Assembly: GCA_963834825.1 (NCBI GenBank)
Contig: CAWICZ010000015.1
Location: 310,001 to 374,000, forward strand
Direction of reading: 5' to 3'
DNA from: JACDAN01 sp963834825
GTDB lineage: Bacteria; Actinomycetota; Thermoleophilia; Gaiellales; Gaiellaceae
DNA: 64,000 nucleotides
In this document: piece by piece, positions 7,824-16,873 of the stretch
Layout: each line of letters starts with the position of its first letter
How positions within the stretch are numbered: the first letter of the stretch is position 1
The notes under the pieces: generated by a model
The model's input: the letters and a program-made list of their open reading frames with translations, nothing else
Told to the model about the DNA's origin: nothing
The model's database searches: none
Position numbers and translations under genes: made by a program

Positions 7824-9133
7824 GCGACGAATCTTCGCGCCTGCGCCCGATGTTGGCGGGCGATCTCGTCTTCCTCCGCACGAACGAGTCGTCCCTGCGC
7901 GGACGATCTCCTCGCCGGCCACGAACAGCCGATCGACCCGATGGGGAGCGGCAAACACGAGGCCCGCGACGGGGTCGTCGGCGCCGGCGAGCTCGAGGCC
8001 GTCGAGGCTCCAGACGGCGATGTCCGCCCGCTTGCCGGGCTCGAGCGACCCGATGTCGTCGCGCCGCAGGACCGACGCGCCGCCCCGGGTTCCGAGCCGC
8101 AGCGCCTCACGCGCCGTCATCGCACCGGGGCCGTGCCGCCCGCGCGCGACGAGCAGCGCCTGCTTGACCTCGAGGAAGAGGTCGCTGCGCTCGTTCGACG
8201 CGGAGCCGTCGACCCCGAGGCCCACGCGCGTTCCGGCCTGCAGCAGTTCCCGAACCGGGGCAACCCCGGCCCCGAGCCGCAGATTCGACGTTGGGCAGTG
8301 CGCGACGCCGGTGCCGGTATCGGCGAACCGCTGTACCTCGTCAGGCGTGAGGTGGACGCAGTGGGCGCACCAGACGTCGTCGGCGAGCCAACCGAGCTCG
8401 TCGAGGTACTCGACGGGCGAGCAGCCGTAGAGCTCGCGACAGTAGGCGTCCTCTTCGGCCGTCTCCGCGAGGTGGGTGTGCAGCGTCAACCCGCGCCGCC
8501 GCGCGAGCTCGGCCGACTCGCGCATCAGCTCCTTCGTGACCGAGAACGGCGAGCAAGGCGAAACGGCAACTTCGACGCCCCGATCCGCCAGCTGCTCGGT
8601 CTGCTCCAGGATCGCCTCCGTCTCCTCGACGAGCGAGTCCGGCGGCAACCCGCCCTTCGATTCGCCGAGATCCATCGAGCCGCGGCCGACGACGAGCTGG
8701 ATGCCGAGCTCCGTCGCGGCCTGAATCAGTGCGTCGATCACGTCGGGCTGCCCCTGCGGAAAGACGTAGTGGTGGTCGAACGCGGTCGTGCACCCGGAGA
8801 GCGCGAGCTCGGCAAGGCCGGTCCTCGCGGCCGCGTACTCGGCCTCGCCGTCGAGGCGCGCCCAGATCGGGTACAGCGTCTTCAGCCACGTAAAGAGGTC
8901 CGCCTGCTGCGCCCGGGCGCGCGTGAGGGTCTGGTAGAGGTGGTGGTGCGTGTTGACGAGGCCCGGCGTGACGAGCGCGCCGCCGAGATCGAGTCCGCTC
9001 GTCCGCCTCCGGCGGCGATCCGCCGCCGACAGCCTCGACCGATCCCGTCGCGAATCAGCACCCAGCCGTCCTCGTGCTCGGTTCCCTCGTCGTCCATCAC
9101 GACGACGTAGGCGCGGTGGAGCAGCGTCGTCAT
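7820..9133 (-). CDS. 8-oxoguanine deaminase (apparent frameshifts)
   Basis: This amidohydrolase-superfamily enzyme deaminates 8-oxoguanine directly to urate. Family features are LVNTHHHLYQTLTRA with the metal-binding HxH, SGCTTAFDHHYVFP, RGSMDLGESKGGLPPDS, LHTHLAET, TGVAHCPTSNLRL and LGVDGSASN. The gene is read in pieces: the first 30 or so residues from ATG 9133 are in one frame, two shifts occur between about 9005 and 9045, and one near 7890-7910 restores the natural C-terminus ending ARQHRAQARRFVA. Without that last shift the enzyme would run into uraH as a false fusion. The full span is an exact multiple of three (437 residues), the normal length. I treat the shifts as probable assembly indels. 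The start overlaps the adenine deaminase stop by ATGA. Confidence 0.82.
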
Positions 9134-10825
9134 GCCCGCAGCGGGACGAGCTCGAAACGGTCGACGTCGACGAGGCCGCGGTCGGTGATCTTCAGCTGCG
9201 GAATCACGGAGAGCGCGAGGAACGCCATGGTCTGGAAGGGCGACGGCAGCTCGCAGCCGAGCTCATGGGCCGCCGCGACGCAGGCCCGGCTGGCGGCGAT
9301 CACGTCCTCCAGGCCCTCGTCGGAGAGCAGTCCCGCGACCGGAAGCTTGAGCTCCGCCTGAACGATGCCGCGGTCGATCACGACCACCCCGCCCCCGGTC
9401 TCGGACAGGCGCCGGACCGCCCTGAGCATGTCGTCGTCCTTGACCCCGACGACGACGGCGTTGTGGGCGTCATGCGCGACGGTGGAGGCCATCGCTCCGC
9501 TCTTGAGCTTGAAAGCCGCGCACGAGCCCGAGCCCCACACGGCCGGTCCCGAGGTGCCGCTCGACGACAGCGATCTTGAGCAGGTCGCGATCCGGATCGG
9601 CCTGCGCCTTGCCGTCGACGACCTTCGGCTCCTCGAGGAGCGACTCGGTGACGATCTGGTCGGGGACGATCCCGATCACCCTCGCCTGCCCGTCGCCCTC
9701 CCAGGGGATCGCGAAGTCGTTCGTCGAGAGCGGCCGGACCCGGACGGTGTGCTTGACCCATTCCGGCACCTCGGGCCGCTCGATCTCGCCGACCTCGCGG
9801 CCCGCTTTCAACACCGTCTCGGGCAGGAAGGACTCGAGGTCGGGCAGGACGAGCACGTCGGCCTGGTAGCCGGGAGCGAGCGCGCCGAGGTCGCGAAGGC
9901 CGTGCCAGGTCGCGCCGTTGAGCGAGGCCATGACGAGCGCGTCCTCCGGGGCGACGCCCGCCGACACGGCGTCGCGCACCATCGAGTTGATGTGCCCTTC
10001 CTCGGCGATGTGCTCGGGCTCGCGGTCGTCGGTGCAGAACGCGAGGCGGTGCGGCCCGAACTCGTGGACGAGCGGCAGGAGCTCGTGGAGGTTCCGTGCC
10101 CCGGAGGCTTCGCGGATCAACACCCACATGCCGACCCGCAGGCGCTGTCGACCCTCCTCGATCGTGCTCATCTCGTGGTCGGAGCGGATGCCCGCCGCCG
10201 CGTAGGCGTTCAGCTCCTTGTCGAGAAGTGACGGCGCATGGCCGTCGACGTGCGTTGCGCCAGGGAGCCCGAGCTTCTCCAGCTCGGACTCGCTGCCGGC
10301 AACGACACCGGGGAAGTTCATCATCTCCGCGAGGCCGAGCACGCGCCGGCGCCGAAGGAGCCCCTCCAGGTCGCCGCGCAGGAGCGGCCGCCGGGGCGAC
10401 TCGAAGGCGGAGGCAGGCACGCAGGACGAAGCCATGAAGAAGACGTCCAGCGGCAAGTCCGTGCAGAGATCGGCCAGCCAGTGCACGCCGTCAGTTCCGA
10501 GCACATTCGCGATCTCGTGCGGGTCGGCGACGACCGCCGTCGTCCCGAGGGGCAGGACGAGCTTGGCGAACTCGTCGACGAGCAGCTTCGAGGACTCCAG
10601 GTGCATGTGCGCGTCGATGAACCCCGGGACGAGGTAGCGACCAGAAGCATCGAGAGTGTCAGCGCCGTCGTACTCGCCGAGGCCGGCGATGTAGCCGTCC
10701 GCGATCGCCAGGTCACCGTCGAGCCACTCGCGCGTGAAGGCGGAGAAGACGCGGCCGCCGCGGACGACAAGGTCGGCGGGCTCGTCTCCGCGGGCGACGG
10801 CGAGGCGCCGGGCGAGATCGGGCAT
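9130..10825 (-). CDS. ade: Adenine deaminase (one apparent frameshift)
   Basis: AdeC-type adenine deaminase converts adenine to hypoxanthine, feeding xanthine dehydrogenase. Visible motifs are DAHMHLESS (metal ligands), ADPHEIANVLG, HVDGHAP and HEMSTIEEG in the barrel, and AHDAHN in the C-terminal domain. The first 420 or so residues are in one frame; the C-terminal part, from KSGAMASTVAHDAHN to the stop at 9130, is one base out. The shift lies near 9530, after GRVGLGLVRGF. The span gives about 565 residues, normal for the family. Its start region faces the xanthine dehydrogenase operon, so the roughly 30-nt gap and the overlapping ends must hold both promoters. Confidence 0.87.
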
Positions 10826-10854
10826 TGCAGGGAGAACGTACTAGGGTTGGCCGA

Positions 10855-11646
10855 GTGGACGTGTTGACTCCGCGTTCGCTCGACGAGGCGCTCGCCCTCA
10901 AGGCCGAACGTCCGGAGGCCGTCCCGATCGAGGGCGGCACCGACGTGATGGTCGAGCTCAACTTCGACCGCGCGCGCCCGCCGGCGATCCTGAATCTCAA
11001 TGAGGTCGCCGAGCTGAAGGGCTGGGCGCGCGAGAACGGCGTTGTGAGACTCGGGGCGTCGCTGACCTACACCGAGGCGATGGAATCGCCGCTCTCGGAG
11101 GAGCTTCCGGCGCTGGCGGAGGCGTCGCGAACCGTCGGGTCGCCCCAGATCCGCAACCGCGGCACGATCGGTGGGAACCTCGGGACTGCGTCGCCGGCCG
11201 GAGACGCGCTCCCGCCGCTGCTCGTCGAGGGCGCCGAGGTGGAGCTCGCGAGCCGGCGCGGAAGCCGGACGCTGGCGCTGAGCGAGTTCCTCGTCGGCCC
11301 GAAGCAGAACGCACTCGAGCCGGACGAGCTGATCCTGGCCGTCCGGCTCACTCCGAGCCGCGCGGCGCAGACGTTCATGAAGGTCGGGCCGCGCAACGCC
11401 ATGGTGATCGCCGTCTGCTCGCTGGCGCTGAGCGCGGACCAGGAGCGCGGCGAGCTCCGAGCGTCGTTCGGCTCGGCCGGCCCGGTGCCCGGACTGGTCG
11501 TCGCTCCACTCGACCAGCGGGAGTCCTTTCCCGAGCAGGTCGCCGAGGCGGCGAGGCCGATCGACGACGTGCGCGGCACGGCCCCCTACCGCCGGCACGC
11601 ACTGCGCGTCCTCACCAAGCGGGCTCTCGACCGGTGTCTGGCGTGA
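10855..11646 (+). CDS. xdhB: Xanthine dehydrogenase FAD-binding subunit
   Basis: This is the FAD subunit of a three-component molybdenum hydroxylase. The 263 residues include the FAD pyrophosphate motif PIEGGTDVMVEL near the N-terminus and the second flavin motif VGSPQIRNRGTIGGNLGTASPAGD, followed by the CO-dehydrogenase flavoprotein C-terminal domain. GTG at 10855 is preferred over a TTG at 10825 that would overlap the divergent adenine deaminase start; GTG 10861 is also possible. The stop overlaps the 2Fe-2S subunit start (GTGA). In the holoenzyme it passes electrons from the iron-sulfur clusters to NAD+. Confidence 0.92.
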   Translation: MDVLTPRSLDEALALKAERPEAVPIEGGTDVMVELNFDRARPPAILNLNEVAELKGWARENGVVRLGASLTYTEAMESPLSEELPALAEASRTVGSPQIRNRGTIGGNLGTASPAGDALPPLLVEGAEVELASRRGSRTLALSEFLVGPKQNALEPDELILAVRLTPSRAAQTFMKVGPRNAMVIAVCSLALSADQERGELRASFGSAGPVPGLVVAPLDQRESFPEQVAEAARPIDDVRGTAPYRRHALRVLTKRALDRCLA

Positions 11647-12102
11647 AGATCGCCGTCACGGTCAACGGCGAGGCGCACGAGACCGAGATCTGGCCGGGAG
11701 AGAGCCTGCTCTACGCGCTTCGCGAGCGCCTCGGGCTCCCCGGGTCGAAGAACGCCTGCGAGCAGGGGGAGTGCGGCTCCTGCTCCGTCCTCCTCGACGG
11801 AAGCCTCGTCTGCGCCTGCCTGGTGCTGGCCGCGCAGGCGGACGGTCACGAAGTCGTGACCGTCGAGGGGGTCGCGGAAGGGGACGGCCTGCACCGGGTC
11901 CAGGAGGCCTTCGCGGAGACCGGCGCCGTGCAGTGTGGCTTCTGCACGCCGGGGCTGATCGTCGCAACGGTCGATCTGCTGCGGCGGAGCGCGCGAGCCC
12001 ACCGACGACGAGATCCGCGAGGCGTTGTCCGGGAACATCTGTCGCTGCACCGGCTACGCGAAGATCTTCGACGCCGTGCGCCTCGCGGCGGGCGCTGGAT
12101 GA
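11643..12102 (+). CDS. xdhC: Xanthine dehydrogenase 2Fe-2S subunit (one apparent frameshift)
   Basis: This is the iron-sulfur subunit of xanthine dehydrogenase. The plant-type cluster motif CEQGECGSCSVLLDG and its later Cys are present, as is the first half of the second cluster, GAVQCGFCTPG. The second half, SGNICRCTGYAKI, is encoded one base out of frame. A single extra base lies near 11985-12000, in the GCGCGCGAG stretch. Read literally, the small subunit would fuse to the large one and lose two cluster cysteines; read with the shift corrected, it ends at TGA 12100-12102 and overlaps the large-subunit ATG by ATGA. The corrected form of about 152 residues is the normal family size, so an assembly indel is the likely cause. 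Confidence 0.85.
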
Positions 12103-14330
12103 GCACCAAGCTCGAGCTCGGTCGGGTCGGGGAGTCGGTCAGGCGGATCGACGCGATTCCGAAGGTGACCGGGGAGTTCGCGTACTCGAGCGACCTCTTC
12201 GCTGCCGGAATGCTGTGGGGCCACACGCTGCGGAGCCCGCACGCGCACGCCGCGATCGACTCGATCGACATCTCGCAGGCCCTGGCGATGCCCGGTGTCC
12301 ATGCCGTGCTGACGCACGAGGACGTCCCGGGCGACAAGCGCTACGGGCTCGAGTTCGCGGATCAGCCCGTGCTGGCGTTCGAGCGGGTCCGGTACTACGG
12401 GGAGCCGGTCGCGCTCGTCGCCGCCGAGCATCCGGAGCAGGCGCGCCGTGCCGCCGCGAAGATCGCCGTCGAGTACGAGCCGCTCGAGCCCGTCGTCGAC
12501 ATGGAGCTGGCGGCCGAGCAGGAGCCGATCCATCCGCAGAACTGGACGGTCGGGCACGGGTTCCGCGACGACCCGCGCCCCAACGTCGTCCGCGACATGC
12601 GGATCGTGCGCGGGAATCCCGACGCGGCCGGCGAGGTCTCGGTCGAGGGCTACTACGAGCTCGGGATCCAGGATCAGGCGTTCCTGGGGCCTGAGTCGGG
12701 CCTGGCCGTGCCCGACGGTGAGGGCGGAGTCGACATCTACGTCGCGACCCAGTGGCTGCACGTCGACCGTGACCAGGTCGCGCCGTGCCTGGGGATCCCG
12801 AAGCATCAGGTTCGAATCCACCTGGCCGGCGTCGGCGGGGCGTTCGGCGGCCGTGAGGACCTGTCGATGCAGCTGCACGGAGCGATGCTCGCGTTGCACA
12901 CGAATCGGCCGGTGAAGATCGTCTACAGCCGCGAGGAGTCGTTCTACGGGCACGTCCACCGGCATCCGGCGCGGATCCGGATGGAGCATCGCGCGAACCG
13001 GGACGGCAAGCTCGTCTGCGTCCGGGCGCTGATCCTGATCGACGGCGGCGCCTATGCCTCGAGCTCGACGGCCGTGATCTCGAACGCCTGCTCCTTCGCG
13101 GTCGGGCCGTACGCCGTCGAGAACGCGCTGATCGAAGGGACTTGCCTGTACACGAACAACCCGCCCTGCGGCGCCATGCGCGGCTTCGGGGCGGTGCAGA
13201 GCTGCTTCGCGGCCGAGGCCCAGATGGACAAGCTGGCCGCCGCGCTCGGGATGGGCTCCGTCGAGCTGCGGCTGCGGAACGCACTCGCGCCCGGTGACGA
13301 GCTCCCGACCGGCCAGAAGATCACCGGCGCGCTCCCCGTCGCCGAGGTGATCCGGCGCGCTGCCGCAATCCCGGTGCCGGAGCCCGAGGAGCTGCCCCGC
13401 GATCCAATCCGGCTGCCGGGCGGCGCCGGGAACACCACGCGCGGTGACGGCATCAAACGCGGAGTCGGCTTCGCCGTCGGGTTCAAGAACATCGGCTACT
13501 CGGAAGGGTTCGACGACTACACCGCGGCGCGGGTGCGGCTCTTCGCGGATGCCGAGGGTGAGCTGACCGCCGAGGTGCACTGCGCCGCGGCCGAGGTCGG
13601 CCAGGGCGTGACGAACGTGATCGTCCAGACCGCCCGCACCGAGCTCGAGACCGAGAACGTCGTGCTCGCGCCGCCTACGACGACGACGGTGGACTCGGCG
13701 GGCTCGTCGTCCGCGTCCCGCATGACCTGGATGGCGTCCGGCGCGGTGCAGACGGCGTGTCGCGCGGTCAGAGACGAGCTCGAGCGGCGAGGCGGCCGGC
13801 TCGGCGCGGGCGAGGAGATCGACCTCGAGCGGATCTACCGGCATCCGCGCACCTCGCCACTCGACCCCGAGACGGGCCAGATCACGGACAAGCGCGCCCA
13901 CGTTGCGTTTGCGGTTGCGGCCATGCGCGTCGTCGCGGAGGTGGACGTCGAGCTTGGTCTGACCCGGATCGTCTGGATCGGGACGGCGCAGGACGTCGGC
14001 AAGGCCGTGAACCCGCAGGCGGTCTACGGCCAGATCGAGGGCGGCACGGCGCAGGGCATCGGGCTCGCGCTGATGGAGGAGATCCAGACCCGCGACGGCC
14101 TGATCACGAACGCCAGCTTCACCGACTACCTGATCCCGACGACGCTCGACATGCCGCCTGTCGTAGCCGAGCTCGTCGAGGTGCCGGACCCGGACGCGCC
14201 CTACGGCGTCAAGGGCGTCGGCGAGCCGCCGACGGTCGTCTCGACCGCCGCGGTGCTCTCGGCGCTGCGGGACGCGACGGGGCGGGAGCTGAACCGCGTC
14301 CCGGTCCGCCCGGACGACATCTGTCTCTAG
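12099..14330 (+). CDS. xdhA: Xanthine dehydrogenase molybdopterin-binding subunit
   Basis: The 743-residue large subunit oxidises hypoxanthine and xanthine to urate at a molybdenum centre. It shows the N-terminal aldehyde-oxidase a/b hammerhead (KVTGEFAYSSDL, LRSPHAHA), the molybdopterin contacts VGGAFGGRED and GAMRGFGAVQ, and the catalytic Glu in GVKGVGEPPTV near the C-terminus. The ATG at 12099 overlaps the small-subunit stop. Some isoquinoline and CO dehydrogenases share this architecture, but the flanking purine genes make xanthine the best substrate. It closes the plus-strand operon; a convergent membrane-protein gene follows. Confidence 0.92.
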   Translation: MSTKLELGRVGESVRRIDAIPKVTGEFAYSSDLFAAGMLWGHTLRSPHAHAAIDSIDISQALAMPGVHAVLTHEDVPGDKRYGLEFADQPVLAFERVRYYGEPVALVAAEHPEQARRAAAKIAVEYEPLEPVVDMELAAEQEPIHPQNWTVGHGFRDDPRPNVVRDMRIVRGNPDAAGEVSVEGYYELGIQDQAFLGPESGLAVPDGEGGVDIYVATQWLHVDRDQVAPCLGIPKHQVRIHLAGVGGAFGGREDLSMQLHGAMLALHTNRPVKIVYSREESFYGHVHRHPARIRMEHRANRDGKLVCVRALILIDGGAYASSSTAVISNACSFAVGPYAVENALIEGTCLYTNNPPCGAMRGFGAVQSCFAAEAQMDKLAAALGMGSVELRLRNALAPGDELPTGQKITGALPVAEVIRRAAAIPVPEPEELPRDPIRLPGGAGNTTRGDGIKRGVGFAVGFKNIGYSEGFDDYTAARVRLFADAEGELTAEVHCAAAEVGQGVTNVIVQTARTELETENVVLAPPTTTTVDSAGSSSASRMTWMASGAVQTACRAVRDELERRGGRLGAGEEIDLERIYRHPRTSPLDPETGQITDKRAHVAFAVAAMRVVAEVDVELGLTRIVWIGTAQDVGKAVNPQAVYGQIEGGTAQGIGLALMEEIQTRDGLITNASFTDYLIPTTLDMPPVVAELVEVPDPDAPYGVKGVGEPPTVVSTAAVLSALRDATGRELNRVPVRPDDICL

Positions 14331-14355
14331 AGGCCGACGTCGCGCTGGACGGCGT

Positions 14356-14835
14356 TTACGTCTTCGAGAGCGAGAGGACCGCGCCGGCTGCGAGGAGCAG
14401 CAGTCCGAGCAGCCGCCAGCGGTCGATCGGGATGACGTCCTGGCCCAAGAGGCCGTAGCGGTCGATCACGGCGGCACTCACGAGGTTGCCGGCGATCACG
14501 ATCCCGATCGTCGCTGCAACCCCGATCCGGGGAGGGCCCACGGTGATCGCGAAGACGATGAAGATGCTCATCAGGCCGCCGAGCCACAGCCAGGCCGGCT
14601 CGTGGAGCGCTGCGCGGACACCGGCGAAGCTCCGTTCCCAGACGAGGAGCGCAGCGAGCCCGAGCAGGACAGCGACGATCACGGAGAACGCGACCGCCGG
14701 CACGATGCCGACCCGCTCGCCGAGCTCGCCCATCACCGCTGCCTGAACCGATCCCGCCAGGCCGGCCGTCGCCGCCATCACCACCGCCACCGCGGTTCCG
14801 CTCGACACGAGGGCGAAGCTATACGCTCGGCGCAT
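14356..14835 (-). CDS. DMT-superfamily small membrane protein (YdcZ/DUF606-like)
   Basis: The product has 159 residues and five hydrophobic helices and belongs to the short YdcZ/DUF606 branch of the drug/metabolite transporter superfamily. The repeated pattern AGLAGSVQAAVMGELGERVGI and the later GVAATIGIVIAGNLVSAAVIDRYGLLG are typical of the family, which is thought to work as paired half-size transporters. ATG 14835 is preferred to ATG 14856 because the latter would overlap the start and ribosome site of the divergent gene at 14855. No partner half-gene is adjacent, so it may form a homodimer. Substrate unknown. Confidence 0.8.
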   Translation of the reverse strand: MRRAYSFALVSSGTAVAVVMAATAGLAGSVQAAVMGELGERVGIVPAVAFSVIVAVLLGLAALLVWERSFAGVRAALHEPAWLWLGGLMSIFIVFAITVGPPRIGVAATIGIVIAGNLVSAAVIDRYGLLGQDVIPIDRWRLLGLLLLAAGAVLSLSKT

Positions 14836-14854
14836 CGCCCGAGAAAGGAGCCGC

Positions 14855-15133
14855 ATGGTCCGAGCCTTCGTCCTCTACGAGCAAGAGCCAGACGCCGCCC
14901 GCTACGAGCAGCACGCGGAGCTCTGTCGGAAGGTGCCGGGCGCGACGTTCCGCCACGGCAAGGTCTTCGCGGCGCCGAGGGGCGAGCCGAAGTTCCCCTA
15001 CTACGCGGAGTGGGAGTTCGCCGACATGGACGCGTTCAAGTCGGCGGCCCGGACCGACGAGTTCATGGCCACCGGCAAGGACGGGATGGAGATGGGCATC
15101 CCGTTCCACGTCCACTTCGCGGAGGTCGAGTGA
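14855..15133 (+). CDS. EthD-like small dimeric alpha/beta-barrel protein
   Basis: The 92-residue product begins VRAFVLYEQEPDAARYEQH and continues with AEWEFADMDAFKSAARTDEFMATG, a pattern typical of EthD-like proteins with a ferredoxin-like dimeric barrel. The role of these proteins is often unclear; some act in hydroxylation or isomerisation of aromatic or ether substrates. A good AAAGGAG ribosome site sits 6 nt before the ATG. It overlaps the downstream PLP enzyme by 4 nt (GTGA), so the two are expected to be made together with the enoyl-CoA hydratases beyond. Confidence 0.65.
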   Translation: MVRAFVLYEQEPDAARYEQHAELCRKVPGATFRHGKVFAAPRGEPKFPYYAEWEFADMDAFKSAARTDEFMATGKDGMEMGIPFHVHFAEVE

Positions 15134-16071
15134 GCACGGAAACGTCGCTCTCCCGTCCCGCCGCGCTGGGAGCGATCGGCTCGACGCCGGTCGCCCGTCT
15201 CGAGGCGCTCGTCGAACCCGAGATGGCCGAAGTCTGGGTCAAGCTCGAGGGCGCGAACCCGACCGGCTCGTACAAGGATCGGATGGCCCTGGCGATGATC
15301 GAAGGCGCCGAGCGATCCGGCCGCCTTCGCCCCGGTCAGACAGTCGTCGAGTACACGGGCGGCAGCACGGGGTCGTCACTGGCGTTCGTGTGCGCGCTGA
15401 AGGGGTATCCGCTGCGGGTGGTCAGCTCGGATGCGTACGCCGAGGAGAAGCTCGCGACGATGCGGGCCTTCGGCGCCGAGCTCGAGGTGCTGCCGAGCCC
15501 TGAGGGGATCACGCCGCAGCTCATCCCGCGAATGATGGAGCGCGCCGCGGAGATCGTCGACGAGGTCGACGGCTACGCGACGGACCAGTTCAGGAATGCG
15601 GACATGGTCGAGGGATACCGGGAGCTTGGCCGAGAGCTGTTCGACCAGCTCGACGGACGGATCGACGCCTACTGCGGCTACATCGGCACCGCCGGATGCT
15701 TCACAGGTGTGACGCGCGAGCTGCGCGAGTCGCTCCCCGAGCTGCGCCGCGTGGGCGTGGAGCCGACCGAGTCGCCGGTGATCTCCGAAGGCCGTTCGGG
15801 CACTCACCGCATCGAAGGGGGCGGCGTCGGCTTCTGGCCGCCCCTGCTCGAGCGCGATGACTTCGACGAGATACGCACGGTCTCGACCGAGGACGCGTTT
15901 GCGATGGCGCGCCGTGCAGCCCGCGAGGACGGCATCTTCTCCGGGCCGTCGACAGGCGCGAACCTGTCCGTTGCGCTCGAGCTCGCCCGCGAGCTGGGCG
16001 AGGGGAAGCGGGTCGCGACCGTTCAGGTCGACTCCGGGCTCAAGTACCTGGCCGGGGAGGTGTATGGCTGA
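15130..16071 (+). CDS. PLP-dependent cysteine-synthase-family enzyme
   Basis: The 313-residue protein is a fold-type II PLP enzyme of the cysteine synthase/cystathionine beta-synthase family. The PLP lysine is in GANPTGSYKDRMA, the substrate loop is EYTGGSTGSSLA, and the phosphate-binding glycine loop appears as YIGTAGCFTG. It lacks a regulatory CBS domain. The usual cysteine synthase asparagine-loop sequence (TSGNTG) is replaced by TGGSTG, so the amino acid substrate may differ. The GTG start at 15130 overlaps the EthD-like gene, and the end overlaps the next hydratase gene by 8 nt. Its linkage to acyl-CoA genes is unexplained. Confidence 0.85.
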   Translation: MSTETSLSRPAALGAIGSTPVARLEALVEPEMAEVWVKLEGANPTGSYKDRMALAMIEGAERSGRLRPGQTVVEYTGGSTGSSLAFVCALKGYPLRVVSSDAYAEEKLATMRAFGAELEVLPSPEGITPQLIPRMMERAAEIVDEVDGYATDQFRNADMVEGYRELGRELFDQLDGRIDAYCGYIGTAGCFTGVTRELRESLPELRRVGVEPTESPVISEGRSGTHRIEGGGVGFWPPLLERDDFDEIRTVSTEDAFAMARRAAREDGIFSGPSTGANLSVALELARELGEGKRVATVQVDSGLKYLAGEVYG

Positions 16072-16873
16072 ACCCACCTATCCACGGCCGGTCGCTCCCG
16101 AGCAGCTCGGATTCGAGCGGATCGTCTACGAGAAGGCGCCGCCGCGCGCCACGATCACGATGAACCGGCCGGAGGTGCTGAACGCCTTCGATTTCCAGAT
16201 GCTCCGCGAGCTCGCACGCGCCTGCGAGGACGCGTCGTGGGACGACGACATCCGCGTGGTCGTCCTCACCGGCGCCGGCCGGGCGTTCTGCGTCGGCGCC
16301 GACCTCGCCTCCTGGGCCGAGGACTACATCGGCAAGCCGACCGAGTACTGGAAGTGGTTCGGGGCGTTCAAGGACGCCCACGACCGGCTGCGGGAGATCG
16401 GCAAGCCGACCCTCGCGCGCATCAACGGGATCGCCGTCGGCGGCGGCAACGAGCTCCAGATGGCGTGCGACCTCGCGGTCATGGTCGACGACGCCTTCAT
16501 CCGGCACGTCGGGCCCGAGCACGGCTCGGTGCCCGCGGGAGGGGCGACGCAGTGGCTCACGATCATGGTCGGCGACCGGCGGGCGCGCGAGATCGTGCTG
16601 ATGTGCGACGAGCTGCCGGCCAAGAAGGCCGAGGAGTGGGGGCTCGTGAACTGGGCCGTCCCGGCCGCGGAGCTGGACGCGAAGACCGACGAGGTGGTCG
16701 AGAACCTCCAGCGCAAGCTTCCGCAGACGACCCGCTACGCCAAGCAGCACCTGAACTTCTGGCGCGACCTCGCCTGGCACGAGACGATCAACCACGCGCG
16801 CGACTGGCTTGCGCTCTCGATGGCGACCGACGAGCCCAAGGCTGCGATCGAGAAGTTCCTGAAGCGGAAATGA
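16064..16873 (+). CDS. Enoyl-CoA hydratase/isomerase family protein (Oah/BamA-like region)
   Basis: The 269-residue crotonase-fold enzyme has the CoA/oxyanion-hole elements GAGRAFCVGADL and NGIAVGGGNELQMACDL. The stretch GSVPAGGATQWLTIMVGDRRAREIV followed by LPAKKAEEWGLVN resembles the 6-oxocyclohex-1-ene-carbonyl-CoA hydrolases of anaerobic benzoyl-CoA breakdown. Those are about 100 residues longer, however, and no other benzoyl-CoA gene is present. I therefore call only the family. It overlaps the neighbouring genes on both sides, including ATGA with the next hydratase, so it is in a tight operon with that enzyme. Confidence 0.85.
   Translation: MAEPTYPRPVAPEQLGFERIVYEKAPPRATITMNRPEVLNAFDFQMLRELARACEDASWDDDIRVVVLTGAGRAFCVGADLASWAEDYIGKPTEYWKWFGAFKDAHDRLREIGKPTLARINGIAVGGGNELQMACDLAVMVDDAFIRHVGPEHGSVPAGGATQWLTIMVGDRRAREIVLMCDELPAKKAEEWGLVNWAVPAAELDAKTDEVVENLQRKLPQTTRYAKQHLNFWRDLAWHETINHARDWLALSMATDEPKAAIEKFLKRK

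Noticed and set aside
7530..8741. Apparent fusion of 8-oxoguanine deaminase with 5-hydroxyisourate hydrolase
   Set aside because: The linker is junk from a frameshift. The corrected deaminase ends at 7820, and uraH begins at its own GTG with a GTGA overlap.
11643..14330. Apparent natural fusion of the 2Fe-2S and molybdopterin subunits of xanthine dehydrogenase
   Set aside because: The junction is out of frame with the conserved second cluster motif SGNICRCTGY. One base shift restores two normal genes with an ATGA overlap.
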